The translations under genes were made by a program, and so were the position numbers. A DNA stretch of 64,000 bases from Collybiopsis luxurians FD-317 M1. Taxonomy: Eukaryota; Basidiomycota; Agaricomycetes; Agaricales; Omphalotaceae. The notes beneath the pieces were generated by a model, which had not been told where the DNA came from, made no database searches, and saw only the letters and a program-made list of their open reading frames with translations. The number at the start of each line of letters is the position of its first letter. The stretch's first letter is position 1. Positions 1 through 11,976 of this stretch are shown in pieces. Location of the stretch: the NCBI GenBank assembly GCA_000827265.1, contig KN834781.1:62001-126000 (forward strand). Direction: 5' to 3'.

Positions 1-1438
1 GACCACTTTGAAGAACCAAGAGGATATCAATGTAACTTACCATACTCGCAAAGCGAATACCAAAATTGCTTGTCATCACCATCGTTGACTGCATTTCCCG
101 TAACCGGACTCGTGAGTTGATACTAAGAAGAGTAGGCGCAGCATAGGTTAGCAATTTGCCAGATGTGACGGAAAATAGCCTACTTTGCCAGCATAGTATT
201 GGAAAACACTTTCGGGAGAACCATGTAGAGGGCTACCCAAGTATCTGCTCGAGAAATTATAACAAAGTCAAACGCAGGAGAGTTGATACCGAAACTGACA
301 GTTGGCATTGTTCCATAAGTACTATCCGAATTGCCAAGTAAGTATGTCAGGCGTGAGCGGAACTTTGTTGGTACTTACAAAAACCATTAACATGATCCCC
401 ACCATGCTGCATAGACGCACATTATTTGAGATGCTCGGAACTTGGGATTATAGTTTTTAGACGGACCTAGTGACAATTCCGGTTTCTGTTGGTACGTCAG
501 AGTTGGCACGGAGAAGAACTCGAAGAACGCTCACCGATAGACCATAAGATCAATTTGTCGATGACGGCGACCGTACTGTGAAACCGGTAAGAATCGCACT
601 GCCACTTGAACTTCAAATGCCTACTTCTTATACGCATTGTTGTTCCTCTGACGGACCAAGTAATAAACCAGTGTCGCCCGAAATAATGACATCCACCGTA
701 CTCCGGATTACTACTGGGCCAATAATGAGCCATCCATGCTTCTGTATGTACGTCTGCATATTTTCCTTCGCTGTGTATACCGAGGCCGCAATGTCGCCTA
801 ACAGCTGGCAGAACATAAGAGTCGAGCAGATAGCTGGGATTATGTACCAATAGCGAGTGCCAAAGCGCGCGATCCGGTACGTAAAGTAGCTCTGAGCTGT
901 GCGGAGTGAGAGTCAAGGACGGACAATGAATGCCGACGAGGCCTTTTACCTAATATGGCGACCAGACCGTGAAAAAAAACTGCAGCAGGCCAAGAATGAG
1001 GAATCGAACGCAAGAGCACTTCTTTTTCTCCGTAGTGCGTGACTGCATAGAAGTACACGGCATGGAAGACACATATGGTATGCCCCATTTCGAGAAGCCT
1101 AATAATAACATGAGACAACGCGGAAATGGATCAGGATGTAGTAGGTCAGCGCGACTGACCACATTCCATCTACCTGAGCCGTCCCATGAATCAGGCTCGC
1201 GAACAATCTCTTGAGCGTGTGATAATCGTTCACTCACCAGACCAAACTTGATCCAACTCGATTCTTCAGGAAAGGTTTTGTGATAGATATACACCTGGCA
1301 GGTGAATAGACCAAAGAGGACGCCAGATATCAGTGCCCCGATTAGGATAATACCTACAATCCAACAGTTCGACCTAAGTTGAGCGACAGCCAGTTTCGAT
1401 TATCACTGCGTACCCAGAGTGGAGTCGTAAATTGACAT
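1..1438 (-). pseudogene. DUF6534 membrane protein, copy A (frameshifted, cut by window edge)
   Basis: Minus-strand member of the DUF6534 family, predicted multi-pass membrane protein of unknown function. The start at 1438 gives MSIYDSTLG, then an intron, then an exon (about 1240-1350) with GALISGVLFGLFTCQVYIYH. The 14-nt microexon lies at 1160-1173. Later exons carry LLEMGHTICVFHAVYFYAVTHYG, AQSYFTYRIARFG, GDIAASVYTAKENMQTY, VAVIDKLILWSIG, ETGIVT and LPKVFSNTMLAK. An exon at about 50-140 encodes a SINSRVRLREMQ-like block. Compared with the five other copies there is one extra base at about 675-681 in the helix before the NNAYKK donor exon. It shifts the frame into a stop soon after, so I call a recent pseudogene. 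The last short exon lies beyond position 1. All splice sites other than the frameshift look usable. Confidence 0.8.
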
Positions 1439-4400
1439 CTGAAGCTTCGAAGCTGGGCACAATGGAAGTTGGACTTTGAGAGTAGGAGCGCAAGAGAGTT
1501 TATTTTGCTGAGCGAATTAAAAGCCAGCGCCCCAAAATATGAATGAAATGAATGATGGTACATCGCCACTTGCGAAGAGGATGACCGACGAAAGCTGTAG
1601 GTTAGAATCGAATCAGGCCATCAATTCAATTCTTAATATAACGCCTGCATGGGGACAATAAAGTGCCGCCAGGGAGTTCAAAGTCGATAATAGGAGCATG
1701 ATGAGGGCACTGATCGCACGGTGAAGTCTTCGCTGAATGTCCGCCGCTCTACACGGAGACTTCGATGTTAAGTTGATGTTAAGGAATAAAATACGAAAGC
1801 GTATAGAATAAGCGCCCATTTACAACGAGCGCTTGTGAGTTGAGTGGACGATTTATTAGAAGTATTTTTGCCTGGTGCTCTACAAACGAGCACACCCTTG
1901 CATCGTGGCCCTTCCTTAGATCCGTGGAGCCGTCTCCCACCTTCGAATGGCACTGCAAAAAATCCAGCTCGGCCCAGGTCAATCGCCGAAGAAACGAGGC
2001 TGCCAGCTTTCGGCTAAATTAATATTGCTTCCCGCGGTATGTCCACAAATCTCCACATATCTCCATTGCATCACTTCCTTCATCCACTGACAGATGAATG
2101 ACTTAACTGGGAACCGTTATGATTAACGTCTGGTGAGCAGTTGATACGGCCGATGCTCAGGGTTGACACGTTGACAATGCGACATTGGAAGGCCTGGTCG
2201 TTGTCGAGTGGTTAAATTGGACATAGAACAATACATACAAGATACATTGGTGATAAAAAAAATCAGTCCATATTGTCCACGACGATTTGTCTCACACTTC
2301 TTCTACCTATAGATGAAATGCGGGTTCGAGGGGGTATTTTGTCGAAAATCAACAGCACATCTCGCAAGGGCAACCTGGAGAAACAAGGTTTAGTATCCAG
2401 AGCAACGGAGAGGCCCGAGCCAAAGGGTCAGATGGAAGAACTCACAAATGATGTCTCCAATGCAGTCACAGCAACCTAAAATAGTTTCAATTCCTTAGCA
2501 CGTCGATTCCTTCCGGATTCACCCAGCTTGTTCTTACCTTCGCAACATTCACAACATAGGAAGCATCCAATGATTCCAAGGAAACAGTCCTTTCCTGCAC
2601 CAGCTCCACGGAGCCGAGAAACAAGTCCGCCCTTTCCATGATTATGCTTGCAAGCGCCGTGCTCAACGTCCTGGCACGAGCGAGTTGAAGGAGCGTTGGT
2701 TACACCTGATTAAGAGGGGGCGCTGTGAGAAAGGAGGCTGACGACCAACAGACGTCGATACTTACTCATAGCCTGGGCCGCCTGAGGTTGAGCGCTCATG
2801 GGGGCTTTCATAGCAACGGGCTGGGGGCTAGAAATGTTGGCAGAGGACATAACGATGACGGCAGTGGGGGTGAAAATATACGAGAGTGTTCCGCTCTTCG
2901 CCTTATATACGGTTGCAAAGCCCTGAATCTATTAATAGCACGAGACCAATGACGTCCGGGGCGTCAGCTTACCCAAATTGGCTTTACTCTATTCTCCATC
3001 ATCTTTTCTTTGCCTCTCACTCCCGAGCGACTTGGCCAATACCATTGAATCATTCTTTCAATTTTTGGTTTGTCTGGCAATTTTTTTGGTTCGAGGTCGT
3101 TCATACAACGCTCTCCACACCGCACAAAATTTCCTTTGACCTGTTCTGTTCCGCAAATCGCCTCGATGTCATGGTGAACGGCATTTCAATTTATTTCAAA
3201 CGTTCAAACCGGAATGCATGAGTTGGTATGACCTGGCACGAACATCTAATAAAGCAGCCTCATGGAAATCATGAGTTGACACAGGAATTCAAACAATTCT
3301 GATCCCGATTATTCCTCCTGCTTTGCGAATTCCGTTATTATTTCTCCGATTGATTTTGAACTCCCATGTTGCAGGCATCCGCGAGTCGTCAACTCCTGCT
3401 TTTTTTTTATGGTACCACCCGAAATACGATGTTCACTTCGAACTCAGCTAACCACCGCGAGTTGAGGTTCGAGTTTATAGCCTAGTGCTTTTGGTCAAAT
3501 TTGATGCTCTATCCTTACTGGGAGGAACTCAGGAGGCGCACCTTGCCTAACTCATCACTCTAGGTCTCGGTTAACCGCCACGAGAAGGATACTGAGCCAT
3601 TAAATTTTAAAGGAAATGAACAAGTTAGAGCCTTATAGTACAGCAGGCTCGTCCAGTCTGTCTATCAATTTGCATAGGATAATACATGGTCGGTGTAGCA
3701 TGGATTTCCATAATAGTGCCGTCATTAACTCGTGTATACCTTTCGTTTTCTTCACAAGCGTGCTGACTCGGGTAGGAAGAACAGTGTAAGCGTTGAAACG
3801 TTCACCAAACTATTGTGATCCCGCTAGAAAACGTGCAGAAAAGCAGTTCAGTGGCTGAATCTCGACGTGCGCTATTGGGCATTCGACTTTTACATTTGAT
3901 ATTGGACTGCCTGGACTTGTCGAAACGATACGATAAGGCATATGGATACTTACTGCGCTTTTGCTGCGTGGCCCGTGGGTGTACTTTGAGCGGTTGCGCA
4001 GTCACCTTCGAGGACTTAAAACGCTATTGAATAAATCAGCCATCTCTCAATCTTCAAGTAAGTATTTAGATGTTCAGCTGCGCATGCACTGACTGTCCCT
4101 ATGGTCTAGAACACTGCACACGATAGAGGCGGCCCTCCTTATTTGCATTTAATAAGATGCAAGAGGTTACAGACTACACTTCCAGGCCCTCTATGCATCA
4201 TTTCGGACTTAGAATGTATATGAACTGCTCGCATTAAGCTGCAGAAGCGTATGTACAACAGCGTTGGTGTGGCTGAGCGCTTGGATCTAGGATCAAGAAG
4301 ATTCAGTATCGCTCAACATCGTTTAGTTGAAACTTCTTGGCTGTTTGATACCACAATTGTGAGCCGTGGTATCAAGAAAAACCTCCGAGTAGAAATCTTT

Positions 4401-5300
4401 GAGCCATAGCTGGTGTTACCACCCTCATCGCCAAGACTTTCCTCGGGCATCAGGATGCTTCGTTTGCACTGTTCGTTCCTGCCACGGGCGTTGCGCGATG
4501 GTTGATCTACATAGCAAGCACTCATTTCGGGAGTTCGTCTAAAGCGATCCAGTTGCAGTAAACGTAACCTGGTATTTAGAGGAGGAAACTTTTCACTTGT
4601 CCGGGTTTCCGACTCTAATTTAGCCCCATCCGTGCCGATGCGTGCCGGACAATCTTTGTCCGTCCTAACCCTCCTTCTCCACGCGTTTTTGGGCCTGTAC
4701 CTTTTCGTTGAATCTGAATAGTTCTATGTATCTGCCGTGGATTTGGGCGCCCAACTGCACCAACAGATATTAGGAGCAAAGTGATAAGCCGGTCAGCATC
4801 AACAGCTTCGGCATCGCATAAAATCATTATTGGCCCAATAGCATAAGTAAGGTATTCCATAGTTCGCACTTCAGATAAATAGGTAGTGAGATGGGAGGTT
4901 GATACATAGCTCAAGTCGCGAGCAAGAAAGATCCGAGTACATTAATGGGTCCAGCTACGCATCCACCGGCATACGCGCGGCAGTTCCTGATGCATTACGA
5001 GTCCGGAACGAAAAGGAAGTAGTTCGCTCTTACGGTCGAATTTCATTGGGTACTCAACGCCATAACCATCCGTACACGGGGATATCCTTGTTCACCCTTG
5101 GGCAGATGCTTCAAATGTGAGCACATTCTCTCCTACCGCCGTTAGTGCCGCTTTATCGCCAAGACTTTTTCTCTACCCCCTGATACTAACTACAGCTTTG
5201 ATCCTTCTCTTTCGCAAGTGGCGATGTGCCTAGCGAGCTGCCCGGCAGTTAATCCATTTATAGTGACCGCTGGCATCCAAGCTGCTCAAGCAAGATAGAA
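1439..5300. other. Intergenic stretch without a supported gene
   Basis: Only short reading frames without family signals or consistent splice sites are visible. There is a plus-strand stretch at about 4115-4150 reading TLHTIEAALLICI and then two stops. It faintly resembles the DUF6534 exon that begins with a LxxLHT-like motif, but it is too short to call. A minus-strand frame around 4700-4870 contains an IGP-plus-hydrophobic stretch of similar doubtful character. The stretch probably holds old, eroded copies of the membrane-protein family, but I cannot demonstrate this. Confidence 0.4.
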
Positions 5301-5306
5301 CTTGGA

Positions 5307-5391
5307 CGAGTTATTGGATTATAGCCTGCATAACCGCACTGATATTTGGCATCCTCTTTAGTCTGTTTACCTGCCAGGTGTATCATGTCGA
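5307..5391 (+). pseudogene. DUF6534 fossil, first membrane exon only
   Basis: A plus-strand reading frame gives YWIIACITALIFGILFSLF followed by TCQVYH. This matches the conserved exon-2 block of the intact copies (ALISGVLFGLFTCQVYIYH). The similarity stops abruptly after the TCQVY motif and no downstream exon is recognisable, so this is a truncated relic. Confidence 0.7.
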
Positions 5392-5634
5392 ACTTGAAAT
5401 CATATTCTAGCTCGTACCTGCCACACGCGGCGCACGATGTGCAGCTTGTGTCCTGAATCTGCATAATAAGTACTTCTTCGATGAATCGGTCAAACGTAAC
5501 ACTCAGGCCGCAGGGGAAAGAGCTTTCCAGTTCTTTTCAATAGTAGCACGAATGTTGTAGAAGAAACCTGCGAATCCATTCTCTCACAAAGAGTGCTCAC
5601 TGCAGAGATTAGTGCTTCACCCAATGCCACAGCT

Positions 5635-5788
5635 ATTGTTCACAATCTTTGGTGCTACCAAACAAACGATTGTGAACAATCCTTTGGTAACTACTGGTGA
5701 CCACCCTAAGATCAAGCAATGTTGCAGGCAGTTCCCGTTAGGGCTAGCTCTGCTAGCCATAACATGTGGGAACTGTCTGCGACATTGC
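5635..5788. repeat. Two adjacent nested inverted repeats
   Basis: First palindrome: perfect 13-bp arms at 5635-5647 and 5668-5680 (attgttcacaatc and its complement) enclose a smaller stem, tttggt/accaaa (5648-5653, 5657-5662). Second: 21-bp arms at 5716-5736 and 5768-5788 with two mismatches enclose a 7-bp perfect stem, ggctagc/gctagcc (5742-5748, 5752-5758). They lie immediately before an interstitial telomere tract and could be ends of a small foldback element. No coding sequence is involved. Confidence 0.75.
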
Positions 5789-5821
5789 CAACAAATGGCT
5801 CTATCAGGGGGTCAGGTAGGT

Positions 5822-5960
5822 GGTTAGGTGGTTAGATGATTAGGGTTAGGGGTTAGGCTCGCGCCGAAGGCGCGCTGGGGTAGGGGTTAGGCGCACCCGC
5901 AGGGCGCTCGCGCGAAGCGCGAAAGGTTAGGGGTTAGGGTTAGGTTAGGGTTTAGGGTAG
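5822..5960 (+). repeat. Interstitial telomere-type (TTAGGG) tract with GC hairpins
   Basis: Irregular TTAGGG, TTAGGGG and TTAGG units run through this stretch, in two blocks (5822-5858 and 5923-5957). Between them are short GC-rich palindromes with GAA loops: gcgcc-gaa-ggcgc at 5861-5873 and tcgcgc-gaa-gcgcga at 5908-5922. TTAGGG is the usual telomere unit of filamentous fungi. An internal tract like this may mark an old telomere fusion, a break repaired by telomerase, or an element carrying such repeats. Confidence 0.85.
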
Positions 5961-6264
5961 TTACATCTAGATCTTATCTATTTTAGGGTGGCCTCGACTG
6001 GTGCGACCAAAGGATTGTGCACAATATCTGTCGCAGGGGCTCAGTGCTTATCACTTGGAACTCCCACTCAGATGACCGCAATGAAAACTGTATCTGTCCA
6101 CAATCTTCTGAATAGAAAATATAGTTTCGGCGATTGCGCATTCTCCCGAAACACAATTTGCACAATAAAGTGGATCTTCATTTTTACAAATAGCTACTTC
6201 AATAAAAATACATACTACATGACTAACCGAAACCACAGCTTAATTGTCCAACTCTCTTGATTCC

Positions 6265-8016
6265 TCATAAACTGATAGACTGATTTTGGCTCTCCGCCGC
6301 ACCTGCCGCAAACCTTATTGATTGCAAGGCAAGCGCGGACGTCTCAGAGGCTATTCTACGACCACTACTTCCAGCCTCCGTGCCTCTATCACCAGGACTT
6401 CTTTCACCTGCTCGAACGCCACTTTCATATATTATTCCTTCTGCAGCCCGTTTATCTTCGGCTCGCAAGTTGAGGAGCATACGGGTTCCTAGAATCGAGA
6501 GTATGACGACGGTAAGTGGGTCGAGGAGCCCTCCGAGACTAGGCTGATGAGATACAGTTAGAAACAACACCTTTATTACTGAGGTCTGAAGGACTTGCAT
6601 CTGGATTCGAGAATAGGTATGCATTACTGACGAATGCTACAAAAATCCTGCGCGGTGATTTCATCTGTCTTTGCCGGAGACCAAAAACACCGAATAGGAC
6701 TTACACTACCAGGTACAGAAGCATATCTTTTAGTAACAAACCTAAAAGATCCGCTGTCCATGTCTTGCGACTTCGTACATATTGAACAAAGAGTTTGATA
6801 ACCAAAATCAGAGTGGTTGTTTCATATACTAAAATCGGGATCCTTAAAAAAGTTATGAGTATGTACGGCGCGGCGTTAGGCAGATACTCCACCAGAACAA
6901 CCACAGATCACTATAGGACGTATAGACTGTACATCTTTGCATTCCTGGAGTTATTTCGGCAGAGCCTATCGTATGTATCTGTAAGTGGCGTGACCCTTGT
7001 TGAACGTGGTACATATTCACCTTTCGTTCGAGAAGCGACCATACCAATGACCGCAGTCCCGCACAACACGCAAATTACCATTAGACCCAGAAGCGGCCAT
7101 CGGACTTTCTTGGAGTTGCGATAAAGAGCACATACACAGAACCAGACAATACCGTCGGTGAGGACGAGTTGAAGAACACCTTGGTTTGTAAGACAGGTTA
7201 GGCGAGTGACTATCATATAAGGCACGAACTTGCTTGTTCCAATAAGCCAGTACGCAATAGCAAATTTACCTTTGAAGAGTATCGAAAAATCAGAGCTATT
7301 CGGAGATTCAATTCTCTTTCAAACTTACAGCTGTTATCAAAGGCAAAAACACTGTAGTAGTGATGGTAATGCTGGGGCTTGAAAGTAGATACTCACAACT
7401 TTTTGGAAAAAACATGGAGAAGTTGTCATATGTTCATCAACTGCTGAGACCGAAGTACGCGGTAGAAACAGATAACTCACTTCGTAAGTCACAATTGAGC
7501 TCACATGTGCTTCAGGTACATTCTTGTTAGGGATGGGTTAAACGACGTATGAGGCGAGGAGAACTGACCATACGTTGTCAAAAGTTGTGCTATGATTGTC
7601 AAGTAACGATTCTGCCAGCAGCTTCTTGAGAACATTGTGGCTTGTTTGAGTCCGAGGGTAAACTCACAAAAATAAAGAGAATAGACACCCCGGTTTTTGG
7701 TCTCCTCTGTGGCCGGTGAGGAAGGGAATTCGAGAAAAGAAGAAAGGCTCTACCCATACGAGCTCGAGCTGTGCGATCTTGGTAAGTTGTAGTAAGACAT
7801 AGAAAAGGGGAAATTGGAGCAAACCTCGCCCTCAAATGTTAGGATATAGTCCCAAAACATCAAGGTTGTAGCGGCCACTATCGAAACAGAAATGAACATA
7901 TCGTTTTCAGAATTTGCTCTTGCCATGAGGGTATCTTTTCGCCGCTTACTTTGGAAATATCCGTTCCATTGAGTATGAAGAATTGTTTTGTCAACTGGCA
8001 CAGGTGCTGTGGGCAT
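6265..8016 (-). CDS. DUF6533-type seven-helix membrane protein
   Basis: The family has an N-terminal DUF6533 segment followed by seven predicted helices. It is very abundant in Agaricomycetes and has no established function. The first exon ends in ISVSIVAATTLMFWDYILTF followed by EGE. Two further short exons give LELVW and RRPKTGVSILFIF, and the next gives NRYLTIIAQLLTTY. Together they restore the family pattern (LLxYDxxLTLxxE-xxxxW, then LFxxNRY). Later blocks are VWFCVCALYRNSKK at about 7110, a helix exon with IPILVYETTTLILVIKLFVQY at 6790-6850, and the C-terminal ILSILGTRMLLNLRAEDKR block. Junctions at about 7250-7400 and near 6570-6620 were not resolved, so a damaged exon is possible. The start may be 8016 or the later Met at about 7926. 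Confidence 0.72.
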
Positions 8017-11000
8017 AATTTCTCCAAGACAGAGTGTAGGAGCTGGAGACAGGCATACATTATATATGTGGACTTCGGTAGATTTTGAATGATTTCGCTG
8101 TGAATGCGGTGTGAAGTCGGAGTAAGTTATTTAAAATTCGGCAGCCTAATTGCCGGAATCGACTGCCTCTCCAGTAAACTTTAATCGATGACTGAGCTGT
8201 AGGAGGTCTGGTGTCACTCCCACAACGAGTGAACGGGTCAATGTGTCCATCAGCGCACCAATTTGGGATAGATAATCCCGTATCCTAACTTGAGCTTGTA
8301 ATGCTCACCTTGCTGGAATAATACGGAACAGTATTGGTAATAGTTTATTGTCAAGTACCCCTCGACTCTAAAAGTGTACTTGAAGGTTACCGGCCAAAGT
8401 CAATCCAGAATTAAGATGGCAGATCCGGTGTACCCGGGTATGTGATTCGGAATGCTAAAGATAAGTTAGCAAAGGCATGGACGCCCGCGTTGACATCTTG
8501 AATGATCATCTCGGGGCTATCTCAGAGCGCTTTGGTTTTATAAAGCTTGCAAGCCCCTGGAAACCAAAAATTTCAGGTTTCAGGTCCCTTTAGCATTTCA
8601 ATGGTGCTCCTGGACCGATTTGCTTAGAGGTTTACGGACTAATACACCTAAATTTATCAGTTTTTTATTGGCTGAGCGATTATCTGTCACTGTATCTCTT
8701 TGACTTGTAGTCAACTGGTTTGCACCCGTTACAGATCAACAAAGTAGATAGATGAGCAGGGAATTTGTCAGTGCTCACAATAACTGTTTATCCGCTAATA
8801 GGCCACATTTTGTATCAGATGAGAGACGATGTGAACGACCGACTACGATGGCATTTTAGCCATTCAGATTCTGCTTTCTGTTGATGATGACGCCAGGATA
8901 GTCGTGACCATGAGCCCTGTATTTCTAGGATTAGACACAATCTCACTCGAGCCTGGAAGATCTGCTCGGATAGGACAACATGATCTATTTTTTTTGTAAG
9001 TATATCCTGTAGTGTCTCCATCAGCCTATGAAGCGTGATACGGAGGACGCCATGATAGAGCAACTAGGTGGCCTTTTCGACTATGACTGGAAGGAATAGG
9101 TGAAATGGCGGCTGCAGACCGTGGCTATGCCTGGTATGGTTTCCTTGTTGTGCTTTTCGCTGGGGAATTCAGAAGACTTCGTAAGCGGAAGCTAATGATG
9201 TTGATTCACCTCGCCCGCTGCTTTGCGCCTTTAGCTCTGTAAGACAGGTTGTCCGAGTTACCCAATGGCACATTTTTTCAGTATGACCCCCCAAGCTGCC
9301 CTCGGACAAAATTGGACCAGATCTAGTCAGAGCTCATAGGAAGGCGGACAATTTGCGAGACCAATTGGAAATCTCAATTTGTATAGCACTACTTGTCCCA
9401 TGCTTTGGAACATTTCAGGCGACTTACATCCGAGCCATAAAACGGTCTGACCGTGCTCTTAAACTCGCTAAGACGATGGCTGACTGATTTTCTTTCATCT
9501 GTGACAACGACGACAGTCAGATAAAACCGCGTTCTGAGCGTCCCTTGGTGAATTTTTCGAATTGGTATCCATTCAAAGGTAATTACACAGCGGTTGAAGC
9601 AGTTATATATGAAATAGGCCAAAAGTATAAGACTTAAAGGTTTCTTGACGTCAAATGACTGGCAAAGGCTAGTACCAAAAGTGATGTTTCCAGGTCTCAT
9701 TGCGACTTCGTTCTGGACGGTGTATTAATTGAAAAAAGCACGACTTATCCTTCAAAGTTTCCGCCGAGAAGAATTCTGCATCCTTTTGTTATGTTAGTTT
9801 GCCTGCACCTTGGCCAAGATCTTGAAATACTCACACTTAAGTCAACGCGAACTACCATCAATGTAGGGGTAATTCCCTATACCCTGGGAAAGATAAACTC
9901 AAAAAAATCACCCAAAAGGACAGGGAACTACTACAGTAGAAACATGGCTGCATTATGGGTTACAGTTTACCTATCCACAAATTAGTAATATAATTTCAAC
10001 AGGTACAATTTGTACTCCATAAATTTTTGTTAGATCCTTTAATATTAAGACTTTTGGGAAAAACTTGTCTGCTGTGAGTCACAATTATGTTGACGAAAGT
10101 GCAAAAGAATGTACTAGAAAGTTCAGAAGGCAGCCACTGCCTTGATCTATGGTCAATCTTGAAGCAGCCACCAGCACCAGTTACTGTGTGCAGCACTAAA
10201 ACAGGTCTCTGAAATGATCAAGGGCAAATTCCAGTCATATTAGAGAAATGACATGGCATACTCGTGGCATGGATAATTCTATTCGGCAACCCAGCAATAT
10301 TTGGGAAGTAACACCAGCCATCACACTGGGACCATCACAGGTGAGTTCAAGTCACAATCTGTTCACTAACATGACTAGTTGTCAATAGTCTCAGGTTCAA
10401 ACCACAGCAGTGTCTAGCCAGAAAAACTGACCTGAAGGCCATTACAGATTACAATTGGTGCAAGAAAAATATGAACAATGGAGAGGCATCTGCAGGAAAT
10501 AAGATATGAAAAATGAAACCGAAGTGCATGAAAGCACAGGGAGGGAGATGAGTGTAAAGGGTACATGAGGGGAGGGTGACGACAATGAGTACTCCTAGTA
10601 TGATGAGCAAAAAGAAAGGAAAAAATAATATAGTATGAGTTTCTCTACACAGATTGGACACACCTAGTATGAGGAGCAGGAAGAAAGGAATGAAAGAAAA
10701 AATTATTACACTACTACATGTATAGTACTCGAGCTGAATGTGGGATATAAAAACAGCATTTCAACTCAGACAGGTAAGGACAAGCTTGTTTGAGTAATAA
10801 ATTTGACAGCGAAGGAGCAAGCAGGCCCAGAGCCATTTCAACCTGCATGCAGCAACTGAGTCTATCTGCATAGCAATAATAGCAACAGAAGATGAAGCGG
10901 TGTGTAAACTTGATCTTGCATTGCCATCACTAACAACAGCAGATACTTAGTGAATTCTGAAAATTTGGCACCTTGGGCACTACAGCAGCCATTTTCTGGA

Positions 11001-11976
11001 ATGACCAGTGGTCAGTTAGTCTTTGGCAGTTGCTAGGGGGTTGTTTGTCGGCAACTGGGTTGTCAAATAGAATAATCCCTCATGGCACACTGTAATACAG
11101 CCGTATTACAGTGTATGGTACACCCAGATACACCTGGACTGTCTATGGTATGGACCTTACCAGCAGAATCACTCACAGTACAGTACAGTACAGTCACCGT
11201 ACTGTACTACTGTATCCTATGGTACAGTGAAGAGCCCTACTTTCTGAGCATTCAAAAAAGGGTACTATTTAAAGCAACATCAGTGTTCATGGGAGTATGT
11301 GTAACACTTAGGTAATCCATAACATAGAACACAATGGAATTGCATGCATTGAACCAGTTGGTCTACCCATCCCTTGTTAGGCCTAAGGTTACACACACCT
11401 ATACCCCATCTCTGGGTCCATGTTACCCCGGTTTGGCTGGCAAGGCAACTGTAGCAGCACCATTCCGCTACGGTATGTAAATGTTAGAGCGAGTGGTCTG
11501 TAGTATTTACTGCTTTGCCTTTAGCTTTCCAGGTCTGTAATTACTTTATTCCTATTTTCTATTTGTCATTAGTATTACCTTACTCTATGCACTTCACTTT
11601 ACTCTTTCACATATATATCAGTGGTCTTACTTATAGCCTGCAACAAATGTATCTGCAACACCTCAGTTGTCTTCCTTACAACTGAGGTGAGTAGTGGTAT
11701 AATTTCCTTGCATAGACCTTACTTACAATCTAAGTACCTAGATTTACTTTCTTAATACCAGGTAGATAGACAAGTTGTCTTCCTTATAACTGAGATTTAC
11801 TTTACTTAACAGTAGGCACTGTACACAAATGCACAGTTATATCATTAGTTCAGCAAGTGAGTTCATATTCCTTGCCCTTCATCTCGGTGTCTCCAGAGTC
11901 TCACCCCCAAAATTTTGAATTTGTATCTGAATATTTTTCATTAAATCATATGACAGCTTTTGGTGTAGGAGTCTGT
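8017..11976. other. Long intergenic stretch, no supported gene
   Basis: Minus-strand frames at 8815-9063 and 9389-9700 look vaguely like membrane-protein debris. The sequence around 9241-9256 resembles the 7190-7210 part of the DUF6533 gene, so a decayed neighbour copy is possible. From about 10 kb the DNA is AT-rich, with short palindromes (for example acactgtaatac/gtattacagtgt at 11087-11114) and no reading frame with family signals. Confidence 0.5.

Noticed and set aside
4615..4914. Minus-strand frame with an IGP motif resembling the WLIIGP helix of DUF6534
   Set aside because: Similarity is limited to a few hydrophobic residues, and the neighbouring blocks (YKK donor exon, IDKLILW) are absent.
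10370..10395. B-box-like ggttcaaacc
   Set aside because: No A box in the expected position on either strand; most likely chance.
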